Source: Lyngbya confervoides BDU141951
GTDB lineage: Bacteria; Cyanobacteriota; Cyanobacteriia; Thermosynechococcales; Thermosynechococcaceae
Direction: 5' to 3'
NCBI RefSeq assembly: GCF_000817775.3
Contig: NZ_JTHE03000091.1
Location: 62,001-126,000, forward strand
Length of the DNA: 64,000 nt
Under the pieces are notes generated by a model that had not been told where the DNA came from, searched no databases, and saw nothing but the letters and a program-made list of their open reading frames with translations. The position numbers were made by a program, and so were the translations under genes. Positions 44,701-51,828 of the stretch are shown one piece after another. Within the stretch, counting starts at the first letter, position 1; each line of letters starts with the position of its first letter.

Positions 44701-44734
44701 GCTCTTGTACTGAACTAAAAACTCTACTGGTCAC
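38768..44734 (-). CDS. Giant signalling protein: pseudokinase-AAA ATPase-GAF-GGDEF-EAL
   Basis: 1988 residues. Residues 15-290 are Ser/Thr-kinase-like with Lys48 in VVKYL, but HRD is HHQ (142-144) and DFG is DFS (163-165), so the catalytic Asp is lost. Walker A GSAGIGKT is at 345-352 and LVLFLDDLQWADRSS is Walker B. A long helical TPR-like region follows (to about 1340), then a GAF domain (about 1370-1520), GGDEF with intact GGDEF in ARLGGDEFAIL, and EAL from about 1752 with EALLRW, EITES, IDDFGTGYSS, KIDRAF and EGIET all kept. The kinase-ATPase-GAF front is common in cyanobacteria (HstK-like), where it usually ends in a histidine kinase. Here the output is c-di-GMP turnover. Confidence 0.92.
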   Translation of the reverse strand: MTSRVFSSVQEPPLKVAGYPVWEKLYQSHKTQVWRAINLKTKKSIVVKYLNHPAASAQALFEFHQQFLIAQKLNHPKLLRAYDVLHQSQRLGIVLEDIGGISLADFLSSAALQRTSRLSLFFDLAFQLVQALEGLYEAQVIHHQLNPHNVLIHPQTFTLKVADFSQASLAVTEHYGAPSTPIPIRSDLRYLSPEQTGRMNCRVDYRADFYALGVIFYELITGVIPFQGTSPLELIHAHLARLPLAPHRINPEVPEALSLVVLRLLAKNAEERYQSPWGLRHDLEQCQQGWQRQGSVPIFALGQHDLSDRFLLPSKLYGRKSEVAMLLAAFERVSQGNCEMVMISGSAGIGKTAIVQSIRPSIAKAQGWFCQGKFDQLHQNTPFSAIKTALEELIEQILEEGVEELQKWRRRILKALGGQAQVMVEVFPELAKILGPQPMVPDLRGRENQNRFNLLFRQFIQVFSHSHRPLVLFLDDLQWADRSSLHVIQMLMGPSQAHQSLLLIGASRSVEQPGEVPKVQPLLTTLREQGIQVTQLTVQPLSPADLNQLVSETLHCTVQESLPLAQSLYRNTQGNPFYCLHRLRSLHRSGHIFLDREAGRWGYRRQDLALPPQADVTCLVSNQLQQLPQKTRQILGMAACLEQPFSLTLLARVAGVSLRQLLARLTPALREGLLILEHPQALPTVFMTPDSSALSPLQETILENHIESLTGIFLHDRIQQAAYGLLSTAEQPQTHLHIAQILLAQPPQDQPGSNVFSIANQLNLGSASIKTPDLRQQTIQINMQAAIKARKATAYSIALNYILKAIDLLPSEAWETHRSQTMDLYNSAAEIAYLSREFEQMEQWVQTILTHAQGILECVPGYDCQIQGYSAQNHLSNAIERGVSLLARLGLPLDSSPNPAVLQHCLQSVDQLAAHTKDQVEQLPEMTHPQDLAKLQIMARIFPIAFISASPITPILAMKMAESCLQQGNSSLAAFAYVAYGMVLCGMLGNIKQGYTFGQIALRLLARKDSAPIQGKVHLVFHLFIHHFQAHFRESLLPLQETYQLALAQGDFEYAAYAGHHFGELSLLAGEPLDSLEQSVRDYSAAIADLQQKTVLHYNNLLRQFVLNLLGRSHSATQLVGEAYDEGRMLPEHQAARDSMAIFYLHFKKLILAYLMGEFDQALHSGTQAIPHLKSVMGMAEFPLFHFYDSLGCLALLNSAPEVDLALLERVERNQQVLSTIAQSAPMNYRHAWHLVEAERCRYGKDIVQAIEHYDQAIAGALAQGFGQLAAMANELAGRFFLDWDKPKLARPYLMEAYYGYLRWGATAKVNHLVQTYPQFIQPAAEGNGGASWSSLGPDLPANLSDVLDYSSIVRACQVLSTEINLDRLVHQLLEIVIQNSGAQTGVLLLQAQEDWYPASVSRDGQAVSLTDPPNQVAQACPRSVLQAVEQSQVPLILENAAIDLKFREDPYIQAHCPKSILCLPIQQQGHLIGLLYLENSLSARAFRANHLEILDIICSQAAISLENARLYQERQSYTKELEASQAKLLEAHERLVHDAYHDSLTGLYNRAWFLERLSQVMQREHSSSTPGYAVLFLDLDLFKMVNDSLGHLLGDQLLKAVAQRIQDCLNPHSFLARLGGDEFAILVEHYTSLEEVEALAEQIQQQFKHPFCLDPYEIFTGTSIGIALGTPDYTNPNTVLRDADIALYRCKAKARGSYALFDVGMESSTAVRLQLANDLRRALETMHQPESCEFTLHYQPIVSLKGGQLTGFEALLRWNHPQRGEISPLKFIPVAEETGLIAVLGWWVFEVACQQLQQWRQDHAAAQSLSLNINVSPIQLQQPNLVSRIQDLLTHHRLPPDQLKLEITESCLIRSGVDHISLLKQLKTLGLHLCIDDFGTGYSSFSRLHEMPVSTLKIDRAFVRQIHRQGNGLALVQSIVTLARSLGVTAVAEGIETPDQLQALSQMDCELGQGFLLSKPVGAAVATEWVKNSTTQVWIPLPGAPDA

Positions 44735-45157
44735 AGCTGATATTTTTTACAACCAGAGTTAACTTTACAGAAATAGGATTCCCCAACTGGACTAGTTATT
44801 AATTAAACCCATAAAATATTTCCCTTATCTCTTGTCAGGCAAGAATCCTAAGATTTTGAAATTGTAATTTATATCCCGAGACTGATCTTTTTAATAGCAG
44901 TTGTGATACGGTCTTGTTCGAAATTCATTTCAGCCCCCGCATCCAAACTTTGGCTTGTTCAAGGCCACGGATTTCTGAGATCGCGCTGATATTTAAAGCT
45001 AGAAGATTCGCGCCTAACGCCTGGGGAAACCCTGTCCTTTTTTCTCCGGTGGCGTTACGGATCAGCCAACCTAGAAACCCAATGCATGCGCTGGTTTTGG
45101 ATTTTTGGCTTGAAAAGCAATGTCATTCCCCATTCCATTGAGACCTTATTATTTCCC
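44735..45157. promoter_or_regulatory. AT-rich divergent promoter region
   Basis: About 350-420 bp between the giant signalling gene and the aldehyde dehydrogenase. The stretch 44745-44910 is strongly AT-rich and should hold promoters in both directions. No gene or RNA is seen. Confidence 0.45.
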
Positions 45158-46843
45158 ATGAATAAACTGTTCTGCCGCGATCTTCCTCTCATGTCCGGCT
45201 ACTCAACTTCCACTGCGGATCACTGGCGTCACTACTTTTTGCTGGACGCTGAAGCTAAGGTGAAGGAACCTGCTTTGCTGGCTCAGGAGATTCGCCTCAA
45301 CCGGTCTACCGACCCAGACCCAGGGCCATTGCCCGTTGCAGCACAATGGCCGCTGGTTCCTGACTCGGAATTAGAATCAATTATCCAGCATCAGCTGCAA
45401 TTAGCTCAAGGCGCAACGCAATCTTTTCGGGCCGTCCCCTTGGCGGTGCGAGTGGAGCTGTTGCGCAGCTATGGCCGCCGCCTGCGGGAGAACCTGGAAT
45501 ATTGGCGACAGCTCACCATCCAGGAATCCTATGCTTACAATGCGTTTCTGGGGAGTCTAGAGGCTATTCTGGAAATTTTTCAGCCCAGCTATCTGGACAT
45601 GATTCAAGAGTGGCTGAGTCCTACCCCGCGATTTGGCACGGCTGCACGCATTGAGCATGTGCCCCAGGGTGTTTTTGGGGTGATCAGTCCCCAAAACTCC
45701 TCCTTCCCGATGCTCACTCAAATTCTGCACGGGGCGGTGCTATCGGCCAATGCAGTGATTGTCAAACCCCCTCACCGGCTTGCCATTGTCGCCCTGGCAT
45801 TGGTTCAGGATATGAATGAGTTTTTACAAGAGTGCGGCATGCCAGAGGGCCTTATTAGCAGCCTGGTCTATCCCAACGCCACCACCGTGATGGAGCACTG
45901 GTTAGGACTTCATGGGGGACCGGCCAAGATCGACAACCTGATTTTCATCGGCAACTCTGCCCGACGCGAGCAAATCCTTTCGCTGTGTCATCAGGGCGGC
46001 ATTTTTAATCCCATTATTGAGCTTGAGGGGGTGGATGCGGCCTATGTCCACCATGATCTCAATGCGATGGATCTGCAGCGGGCTGCCCAATTGATTGCCC
46101 ATGCTAAAAACCTGGCTGCCGGGCAAATGTGCATCAGCCTGAAGCGCCTGTATGTCCATGCCGATATCGTTGACCTCTTTCTCCATGAGTTGGCGCAGGC
46201 GTTTCAACGGTATCATCCGGGGTCATTGCTGGCAGACGACCCGTATATCCTAGGTCCCTCTGCCTGGGCTGCTAAACTGCCGCAGATCCTTGAGAACTTT
46301 GAATCTGAGGGGGCTCGCGTGCGGTGGGGCGGCCGTCGTCTCAACTACTGGGGGCAGCCCGATTCTCAGGGGGGATACATTGAACCCACCCTGATTGATC
46401 ATGTTGCTCCGGATAGCCCCCTGCTCAAGCAGGAAATTTTTGCCAATATTTTGCCCATCGTTCGGGTAACGGGGAATATTGATCAAGTGGTGAACTACAT
46501 CAATGACTGTCCCTTTGGCATCCGGACTTCTATCTTTGCGCAGGATCCTCAGGCCATTCAAACCCTGACCGATACCTTGCGGGTGGGCACCCTAGTGATT
46601 AACGGAAATCCCCTCGATTGCAGCATTCAAATTGCTGGAGGCCGGGGGCAAACCACGTTGGATCAAAATGCCAGAATTTGGCCGCTGGATATGTCGTTAC
46701 GGCGAGTCGTTACTGGCGGACAGAATGTTCATACGCTCCAGGAGATTCTCCACAGGAGTCCGCCTCCTCGGGCTCTGATCTCTGATCCCGGCGGCCAGCC
46801 TGGGTCCAAGCCCCACGCTTCTCGACAAGAGCAGGTTGTTTAA
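45158..46843 (+). CDS. Aldehyde dehydrogenase family protein
   Basis: 561 residues from ATG 45158; ATGs at 45086 and 45191 are also in frame. The fold is ALDH: GVFGVISPQNSSFPML (cofactor strand), VIVKPPHR, the general-base Glu in IELEGVDAAYV, and the catalytic Cys in NLAAGQMCISLKRLYVH. The C-terminal half has the usual EPTLIDHVAPDSPLLKQEIFANILPIVRV with the conserved Glu. The cofactor-region motif PQNSSFP differs from the common PWNFP, so it is an outlying subgroup; the substrate is unknown. Confidence 0.85.
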   Translation: MNKLFCRDLPLMSGYSTSTADHWRHYFLLDAEAKVKEPALLAQEIRLNRSTDPDPGPLPVAAQWPLVPDSELESIIQHQLQLAQGATQSFRAVPLAVRVELLRSYGRRLRENLEYWRQLTIQESYAYNAFLGSLEAILEIFQPSYLDMIQEWLSPTPRFGTAARIEHVPQGVFGVISPQNSSFPMLTQILHGAVLSANAVIVKPPHRLAIVALALVQDMNEFLQECGMPEGLISSLVYPNATTVMEHWLGLHGGPAKIDNLIFIGNSARREQILSLCHQGGIFNPIIELEGVDAAYVHHDLNAMDLQRAAQLIAHAKNLAAGQMCISLKRLYVHADIVDLFLHELAQAFQRYHPGSLLADDPYILGPSAWAAKLPQILENFESEGARVRWGGRRLNYWGQPDSQGGYIEPTLIDHVAPDSPLLKQEIFANILPIVRVTGNIDQVVNYINDCPFGIRTSIFAQDPQAIQTLTDTLRVGTLVINGNPLDCSIQIAGGRGQTTLDQNARIWPLDMSLRRVVTGGQNVHTLQEILHRSPPPRALISDPGGQPGSKPHASRQEQVV

Positions 46844-46884
46844 TGGGTGAACGGGACCCGTGAGTGTGCACCCACTTAGAGCGC

Positions 46885-47481
46885 TTAGAGATCGAGTGAT
46901 CGTTGACAGGGAGAAAAGCTCAAGCGGTGTTGGGGGGTGAGGCCCAGGGACCTGAGGGCGTCTCGATGCTGAACGCTGCCATATCCCTTATTAGAGGCTA
47001 AGCAATAGCCGGGATAGCGGCGATCGAGACGCTCTAGCAGGCGATCGCGCCAAACCTTTGCCACAATGCTAGCAGCTGCGATCGCTATCTCGGTTTGATC
47101 GCCTTTTACCACCGTTTTCTGGGGAATCTGCAGGTTTGGAATTGGGCGATTTCCATCCACCAGGCACAACAGGGGCGGTGTCTGCAGGCGATCAAGGGCC
47201 CGTTTCATTGCCAGGAGACTGGCCTGGAGGATATTCAGTCGATCAATTTCACGCACGGAGCTGAGGCCGATGCGGGCCTCCGTCTGGGACACGATGTGCG
47301 CATACAGCCGCGATCGCTGCCCCGGGGTCAAGCGTTTACTGTCGGTGACGCCTATCTCGGCGAGCTGATTTTCTCCACCAGCAGGAATGATAACCGCTGC
47401 CGCCACCACCGGGCCAAATAGGCATCCGCGTCCCACTTCATCTACCCCCGCAATTCGATGGGAGGGAATGGACCTGACCAC
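46885..47481 (-). CDS. rnhB: Ribonuclease HII
   Basis: 198 residues. AGVDEVGRGCLFGPVVAAAV carries the first catalytic pair Asp14-Glu15, and CLVDGNRPIP carries a third acidic residue. KGDQTEIAIAAASIVAKVWRDRLL and YPGYCLASNKGYGSVQH are family signatures. RNase HII cuts RNA in RNA-DNA hybrids and removes single misincorporated ribonucleotides. It follows lysC by 11 bp on the same strand. Confidence 0.95.
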   Translation of the reverse strand: MVRSIPSHRIAGVDEVGRGCLFGPVVAAAVIIPAGGENQLAEIGVTDSKRLTPGQRSRLYAHIVSQTEARIGLSSVREIDRLNILQASLLAMKRALDRLQTPPLLCLVDGNRPIPNLQIPQKTVVKGDQTEIAIAAASIVAKVWRDRLLERLDRRYPGYCLASNKGYGSVQHRDALRSLGLTPQHRLSFSPCQRSLDL

Positions 47482-47492
47482 CCTTACCCCAC

Positions 47493-49301
47493 CTATACCG
47501 GCATCTTCACCGCCGAGGCCTGACCCAGACCAAAGGTGGCGTGAATTGCCTTGAGGGCCGCAATGCCGTCCGATTCTGCGACCACGCAGCTCACCCGGAT
47601 CTCTGAGGTGGCAATCATCTGAATATTGATCTGTTCATGGGCCAGGGATTGGAACAGTGTCGCCGCCACCCCAGGGCGGCCCAGCATGCCAATGCCCACG
47701 ATACTAACCTTGGCAATATTGGGATCGGTGGAGACGGTCCCGCAGCCCAGCTCAGCGGCGACCTTTTTTACCACGTGCTGCGCCGTGGGCAGGTCCATCT
47801 GCGGAACGGTAAAGGCAATGTCTCGTGTGTTGTAGCCCTGAACCGGACACGATCGCTGGGACTGAATAATCATGTCTAGACAGATATTTAAATCTGCCAG
47901 GGATTGGACAATTTTAGACGCCATTCCAGGCTGATCCGGGACATGGTGAATTGCAATTCTGGCCTGTTTGAGATCCAGGGCGACCCCCCGCACAGGCGGG
48001 GTTTGCTCATCTAATCGTGGGGTTTCAGGCCGAGCGGAGGAGCAGGTGACCTCAAAGGTGCGGCATAAAATTTCAATGGCGCGATCGCAGTCGGCAGCAT
48101 GAATGGTGCAGCTCACGTGGGCCTCCGAGGTGGAGATCATCTGGAGATTAATCCCGGCCTCCGCCAGAGCCGCGAACATCTTAGCCGGAATTCCTGGACG
48201 TCCAATCATGCCTGCGCCCACAATTCCCACCTTGGCCACATCGTGTTCCACAATGACCTCGGTCGGATTACCGGGAGCGCGGGTTCGCTGGACCATCTCA
48301 CTAAAGGCTGAGGCTACCGCCTCAGCCGGGTTCGCCGAGGCGCGGGTGACGGTAAACGCAATGTCATTGGTATGGCCGTCGTGAATAGATTGGATAATCA
48401 GATCCACATCCACCCGCTGCTTGGCCAGCTCTCCAAAAAGATGGGCGGCAATTCCAGGTCGGTCCTCCACCCGCAGTAGCGCCACCTTCGCCTGGTCCAG
48501 ATCAAAACGAACTCCATCTACCGGTCGCCCCAGCTCCAGGTTTTGGAGCGGTCGCGGCTGGCTGAGGGGTGAAATGACGCGAGTGCCCGGTTCATCGGTC
48601 CAACTGGAGCGCACGACCATCTCCACCCCATAGTTGCGAGCAATTTCTACGGCTCTGGGATGGAGCACTTTGGCTCCTAAACTGGCCAGCTCCAGCATTT
48701 CATCTGAAGTGATTTCAGTCATCAGGCGTGCATTCTCCACCAGTCTGGGATCGGTGGTGAGGACGCCAGGTACATCGGTATAAATTTCACAGCAGTCCGC
48801 CCGCAGGGCCGCCGCCAGGGCCACCGCAGAGGTGTCAGACCCCCCCCGTCCCAGGGTGGTAACCTCAAGTTCCGAGGTGTTAGAAATCCCTTGGAACCCT
48901 GCAACCACCACTACCTTGCCTTCGGCCAGATGACGCTCCAGGCGATCTGTGGAAATATTCAAAATGCGTGCGCGAGTGTGGGAAGCCTCCGTTACAATGC
49001 CCACCTGCGCCCCGGTGAGGGAGATGGCGGGCTGCCCGAGTTCTTGCAGCGCCATGCTCATCAGGGCAATGGTGACCTGCTCCCCGGTGGAGAGCAGCAT
49101 GTCCATTTCGCGCTGACAGGGATTGGTGGAAATTTCCTGGGCTAGCTTCACCAATCCATCGGTGGTTTTTCCCATGGCAGACACCACCACCACCACCTGG
49201 TTTCCGCCTTGAACCGTTTTTTTGACGCGCTGGGCAACGGCCTGGATTCGCTCCGCCGATCCGACCGAGGTTCCCCCATACTTCTGAACAATAAGCCCCA
49301 T
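47493..49301 (-). CDS. lysC: Aspartate kinase with duplicated ACT pairs
   Basis: 602 residues from ATG at 49301 (MGLIVQKYGGTSVGSAERI); the frame runs ten codons further but this start is the family one. The kinase domain (about 1-250) has KYGGTSVG, FQGISNTSELEVTTLGRGGSDTSAVALA and the FMTEITSDE-like region. Two ACT pairs follow (about 275-420 and 445-595), each with VGIVGAGMIGRPG or VSIVGIGMLGRPG. Four ACT domains in one chain is the cyanobacterial form, with lysine and threonine feedback. It makes aspartyl phosphate for Lys, Thr and Met synthesis. It forms an operon with rnhB and is divergent from the carotenoid-protein gene. Confidence 0.95.
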   Translation of the reverse strand: MGLIVQKYGGTSVGSAERIQAVAQRVKKTVQGGNQVVVVVSAMGKTTDGLVKLAQEISTNPCQREMDMLLSTGEQVTIALMSMALQELGQPAISLTGAQVGIVTEASHTRARILNISTDRLERHLAEGKVVVVAGFQGISNTSELEVTTLGRGGSDTSAVALAAALRADCCEIYTDVPGVLTTDPRLVENARLMTEITSDEMLELASLGAKVLHPRAVEIARNYGVEMVVRSSWTDEPGTRVISPLSQPRPLQNLELGRPVDGVRFDLDQAKVALLRVEDRPGIAAHLFGELAKQRVDVDLIIQSIHDGHTNDIAFTVTRASANPAEAVASAFSEMVQRTRAPGNPTEVIVEHDVAKVGIVGAGMIGRPGIPAKMFAALAEAGINLQMISTSEAHVSCTIHAADCDRAIEILCRTFEVTCSSARPETPRLDEQTPPVRGVALDLKQARIAIHHVPDQPGMASKIVQSLADLNICLDMIIQSQRSCPVQGYNTRDIAFTVPQMDLPTAQHVVKKVAAELGCGTVSTDPNIAKVSIVGIGMLGRPGVAATLFQSLAHEQINIQMIATSEIRVSCVVAESDGIAALKAIHATFGLGQASAVKMPV

Positions 49302-49436
49302 GGTTGATTCCCTGACTGACCTCCCCCCCATTATCGGGCCAACTGGACCCAGCTTCAGACAATGTCAGGGGGAATTGTGTCATTAATGTAAAGTTTTGGT
49401 TACAATAGTTAATATTACTTTATCAACAGAGCAGCC

Positions 49437-49934
49437 ATGTATTCTTCATCCACCTTCAATCTCTCCTTGGACTCCAGCGTTCAAACCCCGGTCGAGGCTG
49501 CCCTGAGTGCCTTTCAAGCCCTCTCAACCAACGGAAAGCTGGGACTGTTGTGGGATCTGTACTGCAATTTAGGGGGGGCCATCACCCCGGCGGCCACTGG
49601 AGCTGCGCGAGTACAGTTTATCCAGGGGCTGTTGGATCAAGTTAAGCGCTTGAGTTTTGAAGATCAGCTCCGGTTTATGCGAGATTTGGCAGATCGCGCC
49701 AATACGCCCCTCACCCGCGCCTATGGCGTTTTTACTAACAACAACAAGCTAGCGTTTTGGTATCAGCTAGCTGAGCTGATGGAGGCCGGGGAAGTCATTC
49801 CTGTTCCCGAGAGCTATCGTCTCAGTCGCGATGCCAGCATTGTATTTAGCCAAATTTCTGCCCTGGACTTTAATCAGCAAATTACCGTGCTGCGCCAGGC
49901 TGTGGTTCAGATGGGATATGACCCCTTTGCCTAG
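49437..49934 (+). CDS. Helical carotenoid protein (OCP N-terminal domain homologue)
   Basis: 165 residues, all of them the all-helical carotenoid-binding domain of OCP: LSTNGKLGLLWDLYCNLGGAITPAATGAARVQF, VKRLSFEDQLRFMRDLADRANTPLTRAYGVFTNNNKLAFWYQLAELME. Residues equivalent to OCP Tyr44 (LYCN) and Trp110 (FWYQ) are kept. HCPs bind echinenone-like ketocarotenoids and quench singlet oxygen or, for some clades, phycobilisome excitation. The next gene encodes the matching C-terminal domain; the HCP4 clade is the one usually found in that arrangement, so HCP4 is the likely class. A TACAAT -10-like box lies at 49401. Confidence 0.9.
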   Translation: MYSSSTFNLSLDSSVQTPVEAALSAFQALSTNGKLGLLWDLYCNLGGAITPAATGAARVQFIQGLLDQVKRLSFEDQLRFMRDLADRANTPLTRAYGVFTNNNKLAFWYQLAELMEAGEVIPVPESYRLSRDASIVFSQISALDFNQQITVLRQAVVQMGYDPFA

Positions 49935-49971
49935 GGCCGCAGTTTTTCTGTTTCTCTGATCTTGATCTAGC

Positions 49972-50009
49972 ACAGGAGAAGCGGGGATTAACCTCGCTTT
50001 TCCTGTTTT
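49972..50009 (+). terminator. Hairpin between the HCP and CTDH genes
   Basis: ACAGGAGAAGCG (49972-49983) pairs with CGCTTTTCCTGT (49995-50006), twelve pairs with one G-U, followed by TTT. It is a rho-independent-like stop placed 38 bp after the first gene and 40 bp before the second, and probably lowers CTDH expression relative to HCP. Confidence 0.7.
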
Positions 50010-50049
50010 GACCCTGACTCTGACCCCAGCACAAGGAGCGTGACTTGTG

Positions 50050-50436
50050 ATGACGACAGCCGCCATCCATCCAGATCTAGCCATCGCAACGGTCCACCAG
50101 TATTTTTCCACCCTCAACCAGGGGGCGTTTGCCCAAACGGCTGCGCTTTTTGCCCAGGATGGGGTGCTCTATCCTCCCTTTGAAGAAGGCGTGCAAGGCC
50201 CTGAGGCGATCGCGGCCTATTTATCCCAGGAAGCCCAGGGAATTCAAATTGAACCGCTGGAGATTGACCCGATCCCTGACTGTCCCTACGCGTTTCAGGT
50301 GAAGGGCCGCGTTAAGCTGTCCTGGTGTCAGGTGAAAGCTGCTTGGAAATTTGTACTCAGCCCCGACTCAGCCATTGCTTCGGTGCAAATCAAACTCTTG
50401 GCGTCCCTGCAGGATCTGCTGCAATTCAGGCAATAG
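50050..50436 (+). CDS. CTDH, OCP C-terminal domain homologue (NTF2-like carotenoid carrier)
   Basis: 128 residues from ATG 50050 (GTG 50047 also possible). It has the NTF2-like fold of the OCP regulatory domain: VHQYFSTLNQGAFAQTAALFAQDGVLYPPFEEG, then KGRVKLSWCQVKAAWKFVLSPDSAIASVQIKLLASLQDLLQF. The two Trp aligned with the carotenoid-contacting tryptophans of OCP CTD (SWCQ and AAWKF) are kept. Known CTDHs take carotenoid from membranes and hand it to HCPs. Next to the HCP gene this makes a two-piece OCP. It ends 17 bp before rnpB. Confidence 0.9.
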   Translation: MTTAAIHPDLAIATVHQYFSTLNQGAFAQTAALFAQDGVLYPPFEEGVQGPEAIAAYLSQEAQGIQIEPLEIDPIPDCPYAFQVKGRVKLSWCQVKAAWKFVLSPDSAIASVQIKLLASLQDLLQFRQ

Positions 50437-50453
50437 CGCTCTACACTGAGGGA

Positions 50454-50920
50454 TGGAAAGAGCAGGTGTAGGTGGTTGCAGGCTTGCCCCGCTGCAGGCT
50501 TGAGGAAAGTCCGGGCTCCCTAAAGACCAGGCTTGCTGGGTAACGCCCAGTGCGGGTGACCGTGAGGAGAGTGCCACAGAAACATACCGCCAACGGAAAG
50601 GCTGCGCCATGAAGGTGAGGGACGAAGTCCGCTTCGAAGCCCCCGCACGTTCAGCGCTGGACCTTTTACGGGTAAGGGTGCAAGGGTGCGGTAAGAGCGC
50701 ACCAGCAATGTCGAGAGGCATTGGCTCGGTAAACCCCGGCCAGGAGCAAGGCAGAGGAAGCAATGGTTGGTCTTTTCCCTGCTTCCAGAGTTGAGGCCGC
50801 AGGAGGTGTCTGGTAACAGACATCCTAGATAGATAACCGCCCTTCAGGGCTCTGGCTCAAAGCGATTTTGAGGCCCAAAGTGCTGAAGAACAGAACCCGG
50901 CTTATGTCCTGCTCTTTCCA
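50454..50920 (+). ncRNA. rnpB: RNase P RNA
   Basis: The conserved core GAGGAAAGTCCGGGCTCC lies at 50502-50519, and other RNase P landmarks follow: GCCACAGAAACATACCGCC, GGTAAACCCCGGC, CAAGGCAGAGGAAGCAATGG, AGATAGATAACCGCC and CAGAACCCGGCTTAT. The ends are set by helix P1: TGGAAAGAGCAGG (50454-50466) pairs perfectly with CCTGCTCTTTCCA (50908-50920), 13 bp. The length of 467 nt is on the large side, so extra helices or short repeats may be inserted. A TACACT box at 50442-50447, spanning the end of the CTDH gene and the short gap, sits at -10 distance. This is the catalytic RNA that matures tRNA 5' ends. Confidence 0.97.
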
Positions 50921-50938
50921 CTGTTTATTTTGAATGTC

Positions 50939-51667
50939 ATGGCAGATGTCTTTCCGCCCCGTACGAGTCAGTTGCAACGGTTGGTTGCTCGCCTGGGGAT
51001 TTCCGAGCAGGGGCCGGTGCGCTGGGATCTCCTGGATCTGGCCTTGACCCATCCCTCCGCCCATCCCACGGATAACTATGAACAGCTGGAGTTTATCGGG
51101 GATGCGGTGGTTCGGCTGGTGGCGTCCCGACTACTCTGGGCAGAAAATCACCAGGGTCAGGTGGGGGAATGGTCGGCCATTCGTGCCGTGCTGGTGAGTG
51201 ATCGCACCCTAGCTGAACTGGCCCAGTCCATTGGCCTGGAGAAATTTCTGCGGGTGGGATCTAGTGCAGTGGGCGATCGCAAGGGAGAAACCTCTCGTCT
51301 AGCCGATGCCTTTGAGGCAGTTTTGGCCGCGCTGTTTTTGAGCAGTCAAACCCTGGAGTTGATTTTGCCCTGGCTGGAGCCCCTCTTTGTGCGATCGATT
51401 GCCAAGATTCGATCAGATCCTGCCTACCAAAACTATAAAGCGGCCCTTCAGCAATGGACTCAGCTTCACTATCAGCAGCTTCCTGAATATCGGGTACAGT
51501 CGCTCTCCAGCCCCGGCCAATCCTCTGCAGATCTCACGTTTCAAGCAGAGGTCTGGTTTCAAGATCGCTGTTTGGGGCAGGGACAGGGACACTCTCGCAA
51601 GGCGGCGGAGAAAGCGGCGGCCAAGGTGGCCTATGAAGCGATTCTGCATGAACAGTCAGAAAGGTAG
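50939..51667 (+). CDS. rnc: Ribonuclease III
   Basis: 242 residues from ATG 50939 (TTG 50930 is also in frame). The signature [19 protein letters not shown] contains the catalytic Glu/Asp, and [17 protein letters not shown] the second metal site. A double-stranded RNA-binding domain fills about 160-240 ([41 protein letters not shown]). It cuts double-stranded RNA, including rRNA precursors. The start lies only 18 nt beyond the last base of rnpB, so it is probably read from the rnpB promoter or one inside that gene. Confidence 0.95.
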   Translation: MADVFPPRTSQLQRLVARLGISEQGPVRWDLLDLALTHPSAHPTDNYEQLEFIGDAVVRLVASRLLWAENHQGQVGEWSAIRAVLVSDRTLAELAQSIGLEKFLRVGSSAVGDRKGETSRLADAFEAVLAALFLSSQTLELILPWLEPLFVRSIAKIRSDPAYQNYKAALQQWTQLHYQQLPEYRVQSLSSPGQSSADLTFQAEVWFQDRCLGQGQGHSRKAAEKAAAKVAYEAILHEQSER

Positions 51668-51828
51668 TTCTGGCCGGGAATCCGATTCGGGTTCGGCCAG
51701 GGATTCCCCCCTGGGTCGGTGTAGATTGCTATAGGATAGGAGTATTTGCGATGCGCCCAAGGGTGGCGCTGCAGAGGCAACTGCTGTATTCAGATGCTGA
51801 CTTTAAAACTACGGAGAGGGCTGCACAT

